In this document: piece after piece, positions 1 through 10,236 of the stretch
Layout: each line of letters opens with the position of its first letter
How positions within the stretch are numbered: the stretch's first letter is position 1
Origin: Excoecaria cochinchinensis
Lineage: Eukaryota > Streptophyta > Magnoliopsida > Malpighiales > Euphorbiaceae
Assembly: GCA_947683425.1 (NCBI GenBank)
Contig: CANTUQ010000043.1
Span: 9,681,501 to 9,745,500, forward strand
Direction of reading: 5' to 3'
DNA: 64,000 bases
The notes under the pieces: model-generated
Databases searched by the model: none
The model's input: the letters and a program-made list of their open reading frames with translations, nothing else
Told to the model about the DNA's origin: nothing
Program-made: the position numbers and the translations under genes

Positions 1-149
1 ACAAGTGTCGCGGGCGCGACAGAGCCCTCTAGCGGTTTTCGAACTTCAGCTGGTTGGTGCGGGCGTGAGCGTTCTGTCGCGAGCGCGACAGAACCCCCCC
101 TCATGAGATGTGTGCATAAGTGGGACTAAGAGACTTGGAGTTGTAGTGA

Positions 150-349
150 GTTGACACATGGAGTCATAGAAGAGTGACAAGTGTCACCATAGAAGAGTGA
201 CAAGTGGCATCGTAGAAGATTAACAAGTGGCGGCACATGAGAGTGACAAGTGGCATTGTAGGAGAGTGACACGTGGCGGCATAGGAGTTTGACAAGTGGC
301 ATCCTAGGGGAGTGACACATGGCTTTGTAGGGATGTGACATGTGGCATA
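150..349 (+). repeat. 23-bp tandem array (9 units) in LTR upstream region
   Basis: Nine units on an exact 23-bp register; the GACANRTGG core starts at 153, 176, 199, 222, 245, 268, 291, 314 and 337. One unit contains GACACGTGGC, a perfect G-box/ABRE-type ACGTGG core, and the others are one or two bases away (ACAAGTGGC, ACATGTGGC). Lying upstream of the probable transcribed part of the LTR, it looks like a reiterated enhancer. Confidence 0.8.
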
Positions 350-1495
350 AGATATTATTTGGTTTGGTCAAAATACATGTATGTATTTTGTTAAGAAAAG
401 AGATATACATGGATTAATGAGAGTAGTTGGCATTAAATGGAAGTGGGTGGCATTAATGTGAGGACTTGTTGGATTTTGTTTGGTTTTGACCGGCAACTTT
501 CCTATTTTCACTTTCATTTTTCTGCATTTGGCTCATTGCTCACCTTTTTCTTCTCTTTTTGCTCTTAGTTGCCGTGTCCCTTTTACTTGCCATTTCTTTG
601 CTTTTCTTCCTCTTTTGCTTTGTTCTTTGAGAGAATCTCTTGGATTGGTTTGAAGAGGAGAAGTCAAGGGTTGAGTGGGGTTCTTAAGAAGAAGGTAATC
701 GGCTTGAATTTAGCATTGGTCTTCTTCTTATGTTTATTTTCTGTTTTTGATTTAAAGTGAAATCCATGGATTAAGTGATCTCTTGGTTTGTTGTGCAAGA
801 AAGCGGTGGATAAGAGGCTAGTGAAGGGAAAGGAGAAGCTCATAATTGATTAGAGAGAGAATCGTTTAAGCGACCTAAGGTAGGGATCGAGTGTGATCTT
901 GTTAATTTTGCATGTGTTTAGATGAAAAATGTTTGAATAGAGACATGTTGAAATAAAGAGATGCTTGATGAGCTTTAATTAGCTCAAGATGTTCATTTTG
1001 ATTGCTTACAGTGCTCATGACATGTGTATATATGTTTATAAGTATGTAGCCTGATCATTTGAGTGTTTGTGTTGATAAAAGAATTTGATGTTGCGAAATT
1101 CTGCTTATTTGTCATTAGACCCCTGTGTATTGTATTTGTCATAAGTAGAGTTATAGGACTCCATTTGTGTTTATTCTAATTTCATCTGAAAAATAAGATC
1201 CATATCTAAAAATGTCTAAGAGGGTGCTTGATCTAATTCTGGCCCTAAGTATCCCAAAGAGTTATTAAAACGTAGGTGACCCTGTTCTGGCGGGTTCACT
1301 GGAACAGTATATGTTGTTTAGACCATATCTTTTGTTATTGATGTCCAAAAGACCTGAAACTTGAGCCATTTGAAATTTAACATCCTAGAGAACAATTGTT
1401 AAGAAGAACGTTTTTCCAAAACAAGATGTTTAGAGGTCCATTTAGACGATATAAGTTTAGGATAAAAAGCAGTCTTGTGAGGCACCAAAGCGGAG

Positions 1496-1934
1496 CTTCT
1501 GTCGCAAGCGCGACACATGTCGCGACCTCGCGACAGAACAACTTATTTTAGGCTTTTTCTTCTCCTTTTTGAGCTCCTAGTTGCCACGGGTCAACCCCTG
1601 ACCCTTCCCCTTGACTAAATTGTATATTTTGTTGATGTTTTACTCCCCGGAATGAACCCGTATTACCCCGAAATGTTTCCGTGATTTATACTTTACATGT
1701 TTAGGATTAAACAATGATTATAGGATTAGTTATCTATGTAACCAATGCTACGACATAAGAGTTAGCGTTGACCATGTGATGCCCTGTGATATGAATTGTT
1801 ATATAATGCATTTGGTATAGAGTATAGAGCCTTTTTGTAATCTATCTTCTGTCGCGAGCGCGACCTCTTGTCGCGATCGCGACAATGAACTTGGCTTCTG
1901 TCGCGAGCGCGACTTCTTGTCACGATCGCGACAG
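1496..1934. repeat. GC-rich palindromic island, GTCGCG type (two clusters)
   Basis: Two clusters (1496-1540 and 1846-1934) carry repeated TGTCGCGAGCGCGAC and TGTCGCGATCGCGACA, which are perfect or near-perfect palindromes with about four CpG each, in an otherwise AT-rich LTR. Related repeats occur at 1-98. The same word recurs in the LTRs of element C/D. Confidence 0.85.
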
Positions 1935-2177
1935 TGAACCTCTTCGCGTCCTGTTTTACTTGTTTTAGAGAGTGTTTCCTTTTGTCTTGCTTTGCATGAT
2001 TTATATGTTTATGTAATGAATTTAAATGTTACATGCTTTTTGGTTGTTGAATATGATTATTAAAGATTGTACATGAATTAAATGTCTTTGAATTTGATAA
2101 ATGCACTTGAATTTTTGTTGATGAGTTGATGTCCGTGTATAGTGTGTGAGTCGGTATTGAGCCTGATTACCGTTATA

Positions 2178-2205
2178 GTGGATAGATAAGCATGCTTATA
2201 AAGGG
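2178..2205 (+). promoter_or_regulatory. Conserved GCATGC palindrome with TATA-like box
   Basis: GTGGATAGAT is followed by the palindrome AAGCATGCTT and then TATAAAGGG. The arrangement recurs at 5985-6012, 10596-10621, 23769-23794 and 32473-32500, and in reverse at 26884, 30061, 36515, 40359 and 47590, with the palindrome changing symmetrically to AGGCATGCCT in other families. It may be a TATA box or a DNA/RNA structure; the role is inferred. Confidence 0.5.
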
Positions 2206-2730
2206 ATTAGAGAGTGCAGCTGCCAACGTTCCGCCCCGTTTGGGTGAAGCGGGTCGACCCCCGAGAATGGTCATTAATAGAGATAGATGAAAATGTTTTG
2301 TGACTTCGGTCCATCGAAAATGTTTTTTATAGAGCGTCCCGTATCCACCATGAAAGGAATTCAGGCTTGTTTTGTTAAATGTTGTGCAGTGAACTTGAGA
2401 TGATTAAAGAGTTGCTTTGAATAAAGCTACAGTACATGAGAGTAATGTTTAAGTACATTATAATTTTGTATACAAGTATATGATTACATGAGTGTGTTTA
2501 TATAAATGTGGATACATGATAGCGCGCATTTGTATACATGATATGTACAAGTTGTAGCGTATATGAACAAGTAAATGAATACATATTATATGCACCTGAG
2601 TTCAGAGTACTTGGTAATTGAGCATGCTACCTATACATGTATACCAGTTATATGCATGAGATAGTGATTGTGTGATATGAAATGTGTGATTTATATGTGA
2701 CTTCGTAAAGAAGTCCTTTGCATTATTTTA

Positions 2731-2788
2731 TCCCCACTAAGCGTTATCGCTTAGCACGGATGTTTGCTTCCATGTAGGTTTACAGGTT
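2731..2788 (+). promoter_or_regulatory. Tandem hairpin plus CATGTAG|GT motif of the LTR
   Basis: Perfect 7-bp stem CTAAGCG (2737-2743), loop TTAT, CGCTTAG (2748-2754), followed at once by a weaker stem (CACGGA ... TCCATG) and CATGTAGGTTTACAG, which resembles a 3' splice site. It lies about 400 bp before the LTR end and is conserved in nearly all long LTRs here. Confidence 0.65.
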
Positions 2789-3155
2789 CGGAACAGTGAG
2801 CGAGCATCTGCAGTTCAAGGCCACTAGGGATTATTATTCAGGTCTTTTGTATAGATTAGATACAGAGCTAGTGATGTTTTGAGTAACATCATTATGTAAT
2901 AAAAGTTAAAGAATCACATGTAAATGTATATGTAAAGTTAAACGAAAACAGAGTGTAATATGAACATGTATAAAGAGAAACAAGTACATATGTAAAGTGG
3001 ATATGAAATGCATGTTGGGCCCTAGTGTAGTATTTAATTACTTTAAAATGGATGTGTTTATGCTATCGCTTCCGGTAATGCATGTACATGTATACGTAAG
3101 TGTCCGCGTAGCGCCCCGATATTCCTTACCGGGGGTATGGGGGTGTTACATTTAG

Positions 3156-3167
3156 TGGTATCAGAGC
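3156..3167 (+). other. Primer binding site, tRNA-iMet type
   Basis: TGGTATCAGAGC, five bases after the LTR end, is complementary to the 3' end of plant initiator methionine tRNA, the usual primer of Tekay/Del chromoviruses. Confidence 0.95.
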
Positions 3168-3685
3168 TTAGGTTTGAGGTTCTGGTCTATAAGATGTAGA
3201 GTATAGATTAAATGTCAGAGTCTGTCTAGAGTTATGGCCTAATGCAGATGTCGTTTGTGTAAAGTATAGATGGAGTCCGACTCGCGTGAGAGCATAGAAG
3301 AGACAGCGGCAGATGTGAATTGGTAAGAGTTCGAGGTGACACTCTGTATTCCTGTCAGCTATCTCCTTGAATTTGTGCATATAAGCATAGTGAAACATGG
3401 GGATGGGAAAAGTGCATTATAGTAGCTTACATTGCATTTTCGCATCATCTCGCATACATAAATCATTACATGACCATTCCATCCGCATCCCTCATTTGTA
3501 TGTGAAAAAGTATCATTGCATGCGTTTCATTGAGAAAAGCTGACAGGATATACATTCAGTGCTAGATGCATAGAAGAAGTATATGAATTAGAGTGCAGTG
3601 CATTAAGGAAAGTGTAAAGTGTGTTCGATTTGATAGCTGTATGGTGTAAGTGATTAGCGGGAAAATTTCGAGGACGAAATTTCTT

Positions 3686-3697
3686 AAGGTGGAGAGA
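3686..3697 (+). other. Polypurine tract of element M
   Basis: AAGGTGGAGAGA immediately precedes the 3' LTR (start TGTCAC at 3700), the position of the plus-strand primer. Confidence 0.8.
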
Positions 3698-3956
3698 TTT
3701 GTCACACCCCAAAATGGCCCTAGAAGAATTACAGAGTTATTGGTTCGAAAAAGGTAAATTTTATGTGCGAGAGTTCTGTCGCTAGCGCGACAAGTGTCGC
3801 GGGCGCGACAGAGCCCTCCAGCGGTTTTCGAACTTCAGTTGGTTGGTGCGGGCGTGAGCGTGCTGTCGCGAGCGCGAGAAGTGTCGCGAGCGCGACAGAA
3901 CCCCCCCTCATGAGATGTATGCATAAGTGGGACTAAGAGACTTGGAGTTGTAGTGA

Positions 3957-4156
3957 GTTGACAAATGGCGTCATAGGAGAGTGACAAGTGTCACCATAGA
4001 AGAGTGACAAGTGGCATCGTAGAAGATTAACAAGTGGCGGCACATGAGAGTGACAAGTGGCATTGTAAGAGAGTGACACGTGGCGGCATAGGAGTTTGAC
4101 AAGTGGCATCCTAGGGGAGTGACACATGGCTTTGTAGGGATGTGACATGTGGCATA
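3957..4156 (+). repeat. 23-bp tandem array, second LTR copy
   Basis: Same nine units as at 150-349, register kept exactly (first core at 3960, last at 4144); only a few base differences. Confidence 0.8.
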
Positions 4157-5302
4157 AGATGTTATTTGGTTTGGTCAAAATACATGTATGTATTTTGTTA
4201 AGAAAAGAGATATACATGGATTAATGAGAGTAGTTGGCATTAAATGGAAGTGGGTGGCATTAATGTGAGGACTTGTTGGATTTTGTTTGGTTTTGACTGG
4301 CCACTTTCCTATTTTCACTTTCATTTTTCTGCATTTGGCTCATTGCTCACCTTTTTCTTCTCTTTTTGCTCTTAGTTGCCGTGTCCCTTTTCCTTGCCAT
4401 TTCTTTGCTTTTCTTCCTCTTTTGCTTTGTTCTTTGAGAGAATCTCTTGGATTGGTTTGAAGAGGAGAAGTCAAGGGTTGAGTGGGGTTCTTAAGAAGAA
4501 GGTAATCGGCTTGATTTTAGCATTGGTCTTCTTCTTATGTTTATTTTCTGTTTTTGATTTAAAGTGAAATCCATGGATTAAGTGATCTCTTGGTTTGTTG
4601 TGCAAGAAAGCGGTGGATAAGAGGCTAGTGAAGGGAAAGGATAAGCTCATAATTGATTAGAGAGAGAATCGTTTAAGCGACCTAAGGTAGGGATCGAGTG
4701 TGATCTTGTTAATTTTGCATGTGTTTAGATGAAAAATGTTTGAATAGAGACATGTTGAAATAAAGAGATGCTTGATGAGCTTTAATTAGCTCAAGATGTT
4801 CATTTTGATTGCTTACAGTGCTCATGACATGTGTATATATGTTTATAAGTATGTAGCCTGATCATTTGAGTGTTTGTGTTGATAAAAGAATTTGATGTTG
4901 CGAAATTCTGCTTATTTGTCATTAGACCCCTGTGTATTGTATTTGTCATAAGTAGAGTTATAGGACTCCATTTGTGTTTATTCTAATTTCATCTGAAAAA
5001 TAAGATCCATATCTAAAAATGTCTAAGAGGGTACTTGATCTAATTCTGGCCCTAAGTATCCCAAAGAGTTATTAAAACGTAGGTGACCCTGTTCTGGCGG
5101 GTTCACTGGAACAGTATATGTTGTTTAGACCATATCTTTTGTTATTGATGTCCAAAAGACCTGAAACTTGACCCATTTGAAATTTAACATCCTAGAGAAC
5201 AATTGTTAAGAAGAATGTTTTTCCAAAACAAGATGTTTAGAGGTCCATTTAGACGATATAATTTTAGGGTAAAAAGCAGTCTTGTGAGGCACCAAAGCGG
5301 AG

Positions 5303-5741
5303 CTTCTGTCGCGAGCGCGACACATGTCGTGACCTCGCGACAGAACAACTTATTTTAGGCTTTTTCTTCTCCTTTTTGAGCTCCTAGTTGCCACGGGTCA
5401 ACCCCTGACCCTTCCCCTTGACTAAATTGTATATTTTGTTGATGTTTTACTCCCCGGAATGAACCCGTATTACCCCGGAATGTTTCCGTGATTTATACTT
5501 TACATGTTTAGGATTAAACAATGATTATAGGATTAGTTATCTATGTAACCAATGCTACGGCATAAGAGTTAGCGTTGACCATGTGATGCCCTGTGATATG
5601 AATTGTTATATAATGCATTTGGTATAGAGTATAGAGCCTTTTTGTAATCTATCTTCTGTCGCGAGCGCGACCTCTTGTCGCGATCGCGACAATGAACTTG
5701 GCTTCTGTCGCGAGCGCGACTTCTTATCGCGATCGCGATAG
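5303..5741. repeat. GC-rich palindromic island, GTCGCG type, second LTR copy
   Basis: Clusters at 5303-5347 and 5653-5741 mirror 1496-1934. Point differences between the copies often hit CpG (CGCGAC to CGTGAC, GTCGCG to ATCGCG), consistent with deamination of methylated cytosine. Confidence 0.85.
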
Positions 5742-6539
5742 TGAACCTCTTCGCGTCCTGTTTTACTTGTTTTAGAGAGTGTTTCCTTTTGTCTTGCTTT
5801 GCATGATTTATATGTTTATGTAATGAATTTAAATGTTACATGCTTTTTAGTTGTTGAATATGATTATTAAAGATTGTACATGAATTAAATGTCTTTGAAT
5901 TTGATAAATGCACTTGAATTTTTGTTGATGAGTTGATGTCCGTGTATAGTGTGTGAGTCGGTATTGAGCCTGATTACCGTTATAGTGGATAGATAAGCAT
6001 GCTTATAAAGGGATTAGAGAGTGCAGCTGCCAACGTTCCGCCCCGTTTGGTTGAAGCGGGTCGACCCCCGAGAATGGTCATTAATAGAGATAGATGAAAA
6101 TGTTTTGTGACTTCGGTCCATCGAAAATGTTTTTTATAGAGCGTCCCGTATCCACCATGAAAGGAATTCAGGCTTGTTTTGTTAAATGTTGTGCAGTGAA
6201 CTTGAGATGATTAAAGAGTTGCTTTGAATAAAGCTACAGTACATGAGAGTAATGTTTAAGTACATTATAATTCTGTATACAAGTATATGATTACATAAGT
6301 GTGTTTATATAAATGTGGATACATGATAGCGCGCATTTGTATACATGATATGTACAAGTTGTAGCGTATATGAACAAGTAAATGAATACATATTATATGC
6401 ACCTGAGTTCAGAGTACTTGGTAATTGAGCATGCTACCTATACATGTATACCAGTTATATGCATGAGATAGTGATTGTGTGATATGAAATGTGTGATTTA
6501 TATGTGACTTCGTAAAGAAGTCCTTTGCATTATTTTATC

Positions 6540-6588
6540 CCCACTAAGCGTTATCGCTTAGCATGAATGTTTGCTTCCGTGTAGGTTT
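6540..6588 (+). promoter_or_regulatory. Tandem hairpin of LTR, second copy
   Basis: CTAAGCG-TTAT-CGCTTAG at 6544-6561, followed by a weaker stem and CGTGTAGGTTTACAG. The first stem is unchanged relative to LTR1; the second stem differs on both arms (CACGGA/TCCATG against CATGAA/TCCGTG). Confidence 0.6.
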
Positions 6589-6957
6589 ACAGGTTCGGAA
6601 CAGTGAGCGAGCATCTGCAGTTCAAGGCCACTAGGGATTATTATTCAGGTCTTTTGTATAGATTAGATACAGAGCTAGTGATGTTTTGAGTAACATCATT
6701 ATGTGATAAAAGTTAAAGAATCACATGTAAATGTATATGTAAAGTTAAACGAAAACAGAGTGTAATATGAACATGTATAAAGAGAAAGAAGTACATATGT
6801 ATAGTGGATATGAAATGCATGTTGGGCCCTAGTGTAGTATTTAATTACTTTAAAATGGATGTGTTTATGCTATCGCTTCCACTAATGCATGTACATGTAT
6901 ACGTAAGTGTCCGCGTAGCGCCCCGATATTCCTTACCGGGGGTATGGGGGTGTTACA

Positions 6958-8840
6958 CCTCTGGCATAGGTTTGGGTTGTGTGTTGATGCAAGATGGGAA
7001 AGTGGTAGCATATGCTGCCAGACAACTGAAGCCGCATGAATAGAATTACCCGACGCATGATTTGGAATTGGCAACAGTGTTATTTGCCTTAAAGATTTGG
7101 CGACACTACTTGTATGGTGAGAAGTGTAAAATTTTCACTGATCACAAAAGCTTGAAGTATTTGTTAACTCAGAAAGAATTAAACCTGAAATAGCGTCAAT
7201 GGCTTGAATTGTTCAAGGACTTTGACTGTATAGTAGACTATCATCCAAGTAAAGCCAATGTAGTGGCTGATACATTGAGTAGGAAGTCTGTTTCGGCTAT
7301 GCTATTAAGACAAATAAGATGGAAGTTTTCTGCAGATGGGGCTTTGTTAGCTTAATTGAAATCGAGACCGGTACTAAGAGATGAATTGATAGCTACACAG
7401 AGAAATGATTCTAAGTTGCAATCGATTTTGAAATAAGTTAGGAATGGGGACAAGACTGACTATTCAGTGAATGAGAGTAGTGTACTGCTTTATAAGGATC
7501 GAGTTTATGTTGCAAATGACATAGAAATGAAGAAAAGATTGATGTATGAGGCGCATAATACTGCCTTCACGATGCATCCAGGTGGAAACAAGATGTATCA
7601 GGATTTAAAACTACTATATTGGTGGCCTGGTATAAAAAGGGATGTGGTAGAATATGTGTCCAAATGTCTGACCTGCTAACAAGTGAAAGCAGAACATCAG
7701 GTTCCACATGGGTTATTGAATCCTCTTTCCATCCCACAATGGAAATGGGACAATATTACCATGGATTTTGTTTCTGGACTACCTTTGACTTTGAAGTAAC
7801 AAGATGTAGTGTGGGTAATTGTGGATAGATTTTCAAAATCAACTCACTTTATACCGGTTCGAATGAACCACTCTATGGATCGGCTAGTTGAATTATATGT
7901 GAAAGAAATTGTCAGATTGCATGGTGTGCCTATATCTATTGTATCTGATAGGGACTTGAGATTCACTTCTAAGTTCTGGAAGAGTCTTTAAGCTGCATTG
8001 GGTACTAAGTTAAACTTCAGTACTGCATTTCATCCACAGACCGATGGACAGTCAGAAAGAGTTATCTAGGTATTGGAAGATTTGATGAGAGCATGTGTTT
8101 TGGATTTCTCTAAAAGTTGGGATAAGTACATTCCACTTATGGAATTTGCTTATAACAATAGTTATCAGATAAGTGTTGGCATGGTACCATATGAAGTGTT
8201 GTATGGTAGGAAGTGTCTTACACCGGTTTGCTGGATAGAACTATAGCATAGGATTATTTGACCAGATTTGATAAAGGATACTGAAGAAAAGGCAAAAATC
8301 ATTCAACAATGACTGAAAGCAGCTAGTGATAGACAGAAGTCATATGCGGATATGAAAAGAAAGGATATTAAGTTTGAAGCAGGTGACAAGGTGTTCTTAA
8401 AAGTGTCTCCTTAGAGAAAGGTATATAGATTTGGAATGAAAGGAAAGTTAAGTCTGAGGTTTATTGGGCCGCATGAAGTGTTGGACAGATGGGGTTCAGT
8501 GGCTTACCGATTAGCTTTGCCCCCGGCTTTAGCCAAACTTCACAATGTCTTTCATGTGTCTATGTTATGGAGGTATTGCTTGGATGAGTCTCATATTATA
8601 CTAGTGCAGGAAGTTGAAGTTAACTCAGATTTCTCCTATGATGAGAAGCCGAAGGCCATTTTAGCAAAGGAAATGAGACAGCTTTGCAGTAAACAGATCC
8701 CACTTGTGAAAGTGCTATGGCAGCATCACGGAGTTGAAGAGGCAACATGGGAGGCTGAAGCGGCTATGCGAGAGCAACATCCTCATCTATTTAACTCAGG
8801 TATGAATTTCGTCGAATTTCGCGGACAAAATTCTTTTTAG
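6958..8840 (+). pseudogene. Chromovirus N pol tail: RNase H, integrase, chromodomain (broken)
   Basis: One continuous frame with about a dozen internal stops and no frameshift. It opens inside RNase H (SGIGLGCVLMQDGKVVAYA; later TDHKSLKYLL), continues into the integrase zinc-binding region (HNTAFTMHPGG ... KCLTC, 7549-7679) and core. The three catalytic acidic residues remain: Asp in MDFVSGLP (7764), Asp in VSDRD (7947) and Glu in QSERVI (8055). The C-terminal part has the GKLSLRFIGP module and a chromodomain-like tail (PLVKVLWQHHGVEEATWE, about 8655-8805). Such chromodomains target integration to marked chromatin in chromoviruses. The 5' part (gag, protease, RT) lies upstream of the window, beyond inserted element M. 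Many stops are TAG or TAA where family members have Gln, Arg or Trp, as expected from cytosine deamination. Confidence 0.92.
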
Positions 8841-8850
8841 GAGGGGAGAA
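8839..8850 (+). other. Polypurine tract of chromovirus N
   Basis: AGGAGGGGAGAA directly after the pol stop and before the LTR start at 8852. Confidence 0.8.
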
Positions 8851-9120
8851 TTATAATGGCCTGAATTATACCCTAGCAGTAATTGGCTTAAATTAAGATA
8901 AGTGGGTTTGGTCTGCATTGAGTATGTTAATTAAGAACCTAAGAGTAAGTAATGTAGGACTTGATTGAATAACCAAAAGAAAGTTAAGTGGCTTATTAGC
9001 TATTGTGCATGGTTAACAATAATTGAGGATTAATTAGTGTTAATGATGTTTAACTAAATCAGATTTTGATTAGGGGGGTCCACGTGTGAGCTAAGGAAGT
9101 TGACACTTCTTCCTTTGCAT

Positions 9121-9162
9121 GCAATATAAGGTTGGTAGAGAGAGAGAGAGAGAGAGAGAGTC
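9121..9162 (+). promoter_or_regulatory. TATA-like box followed by GA microsatellite
   Basis: GCAATATAAGG, then about 12 GA dinucleotides (9137-9160). The same arrangement occurs in the LTR starting at 51443, and the TATA part alone at 39469-39478, at a similar distance from the LTR start (about 200-270 bp). This is probably the core promoter and start of the transcribed leader. Confidence 0.6.
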
Positions 9163-9957
9163 CATTAGTTTTGCATGTGTGTTTAGCCATTCCCTTTTCT
9201 CTCAAATTTTGCTTCTTCTTCTTCTTCTCCTTTCTACCCATGCATCTCTCTAAGGGAAATCTATAAAGGTTGAGTTATTATGGTTGCTTATGTTTAGATT
9301 CTGAAGTTTAGCAAGGTAAGTGTTGGTTGTTGTGCTTTTCTTCTTCTTCTATTTTCGGATTTTGATTTTCTATGGATATTGACATGGGTGTACTAATTCT
9401 GAAAATTGGACTTGATTTGGTAGTTGAAGAATTGAAGAAGAATAAGGGAAAAGCTAAAGTTGGTGAACCTAGTTCTAGAGGAGCTCTTTAGGAGCATAGG
9501 AGAAGAGGTTTGGGAACCACCCTTGAATGTGAAATTTTGTTATCTTACATGAATTCTGGAATTTGTATGTTTGATTGTGAAATTATGTATATATGTTGAA
9601 TGGAAGTGTTGAATGATGAGTTTGTATAATGGATTATGAACCTAGATGTGTATATGACCTAACTTATGTGGCTAAGTGAGTAATGGATCTATTGGGATAT
9701 GTCATGTTATGGTAGCTATAATTTCTTGAATTAAAGTCTAATTGAGTTGTAATTTGGCATTGTGCAAAGTTAATGAGCTTGAGAACATGTTGTTAGAATG
9801 ATAATTGAACTTGATTTAGAAGTCTTCAATTAGCATGAGCAATGAGATTGGTAGCACAGCTATGTTTTGGTAAAACATAGCTATGTTTTGGAAGTTTTTC
9901 ATGGGTCCCGATGACAATCAAAGAGATTGCCACCATGATGTAGGCAAGAATTCCATT

Positions 9958-10236
9958 CTGCCAGGTGAACTTGGTTTGTCATGGTGAAAACTAAATTGGT
10001 TGTGACCGTGAGATACCATGATTTGCATTCTGCCTAGCTATGTGAGGTAGGTCTCGGTGGCAACCAAATTGGTTGTGACCGTGAGGTACCATGGCTTGTA
10101 TTCTGTTTGGCAATGTGGGGTATGTCACAGTGACAACCAAAATGGTTGTGACCATGAGATAACCAAGAATTGCATTCTGGTTTGGAACTTTGGCAGGTCA
10201 CGGTGACAACCAAATTGGTTGTGACCGTGAGGTACT
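9958..10236. repeat. Inverted-repeat island, CACGGTGAC type (4 units)
   Basis: Four units about 75 bp apart, each of the form GTCACGGTGACAACCAAATT followed by its complement GGTTGTGACCGTGAGGTA. Best units lie at 10050-10092, 10123-10164 and 10196-10234; the unit near 9970-10020 is degenerate. Confidence 0.85.

Larger units (their letters stand above)
1..3150 (+). repeat. 5' LTR of element M (5' end cut by window)
   Basis: Matches 3790-6957 almost base for base. From left to right it holds GTCGCG-type inverted repeats (1-98), a nine-unit 23-bp array (150-349), a splice-donor-like GAAG|GTAATC at 695, a block conserved among several LTR families here (about 1095-1475), two more GC palindrome clusters (1496-1540, 1846-1934), a GCATGC/TATA-like box (2178-2205), a tandem hairpin (2731-2788) and the terminal GTGTTACA. 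Short ORFs inside (for example 569-760) show no recognisable domain and are not called genes. Confidence 0.92.
3151..3699 (+). other. Internal region of element M, no coding capacity
   Basis: 549 bp between the LTRs. It begins with the primer binding site and ends with AATTTCGAGGACGAAATTTC plus a purine run, the usual 3' end of Tekay-type pol genes, also seen at the ends of N, H and C/D. No gag zinc knuckle, protease, RT or integrase motif is readable in any frame. This is an extreme deletion derivative that kept only the cis signals. Confidence 0.85.
1..6957 (+). mobile_element. Non-autonomous Ty3-type LTR retrotransposon M (long LTRs, tiny interior)
   Basis: Two near-identical direct repeats (1-3150 and 3700-6957) flank only 549 bp. 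The second copy is complete and runs from TGTCACACCCC to GGGTGTTACA; the first lacks about 90 bp cut off by the window edge. A tRNA-iMet primer binding site follows the first LTR and a polypurine run precedes the second, so the termini needed for reverse transcription are present. Gag and pol are absent, so the element must have moved with enzymes supplied in trans. Roughly 40 substitutions and one 19-bp indel separate the LTRs by eye, about 1.3 percent, implying a recent insertion. It landed in the RNase H region of chromovirus N; bases 6958-6962 (CCTCT) should be the right target duplication, but its partner lies outside the window. Confidence 0.93.
3700..6957 (+). repeat. 3' LTR of element M, complete (3258 bp)
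   Basis: Starts TGTCACACCCC and ends GGGTGTTACA, the expected TG...CA termini with short inverted ends. It carries the same internal landmarks as the first copy: GC palindromes (3771-3903, 5303-5347, 5653-5741), the 23-bp array (3957-4156), a donor-like site at 4502 and a hairpin (6540-6588). Compared with LTR1 it has 19 extra bases in the 5' palindrome cluster, most simply one GTCGCGAGCGCGA unit gained or lost. Confidence 0.95.

Noticed and set aside
126..410. 94-aa Cys/His-rich minus ORF, repeated at 3933-4217
   Set aside because: A translation of the 23-bp tandem array; the Cys/His pattern comes from the repeated CACTTGTCAC complement, not a zinc protein.
569..760. 63-aa ORF with hydrophobic segments, also present at 4376-4567
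   Set aside because: Its conservation only reflects the young LTR duplication; no homologous peptide is kept in other LTR families at the same place.
3156..3167. tRNA-like sequence at primer binding sites
   Set aside because: Only the 12-base complement of the initiator tRNA 3' end is present; no cloverleaf is encoded.
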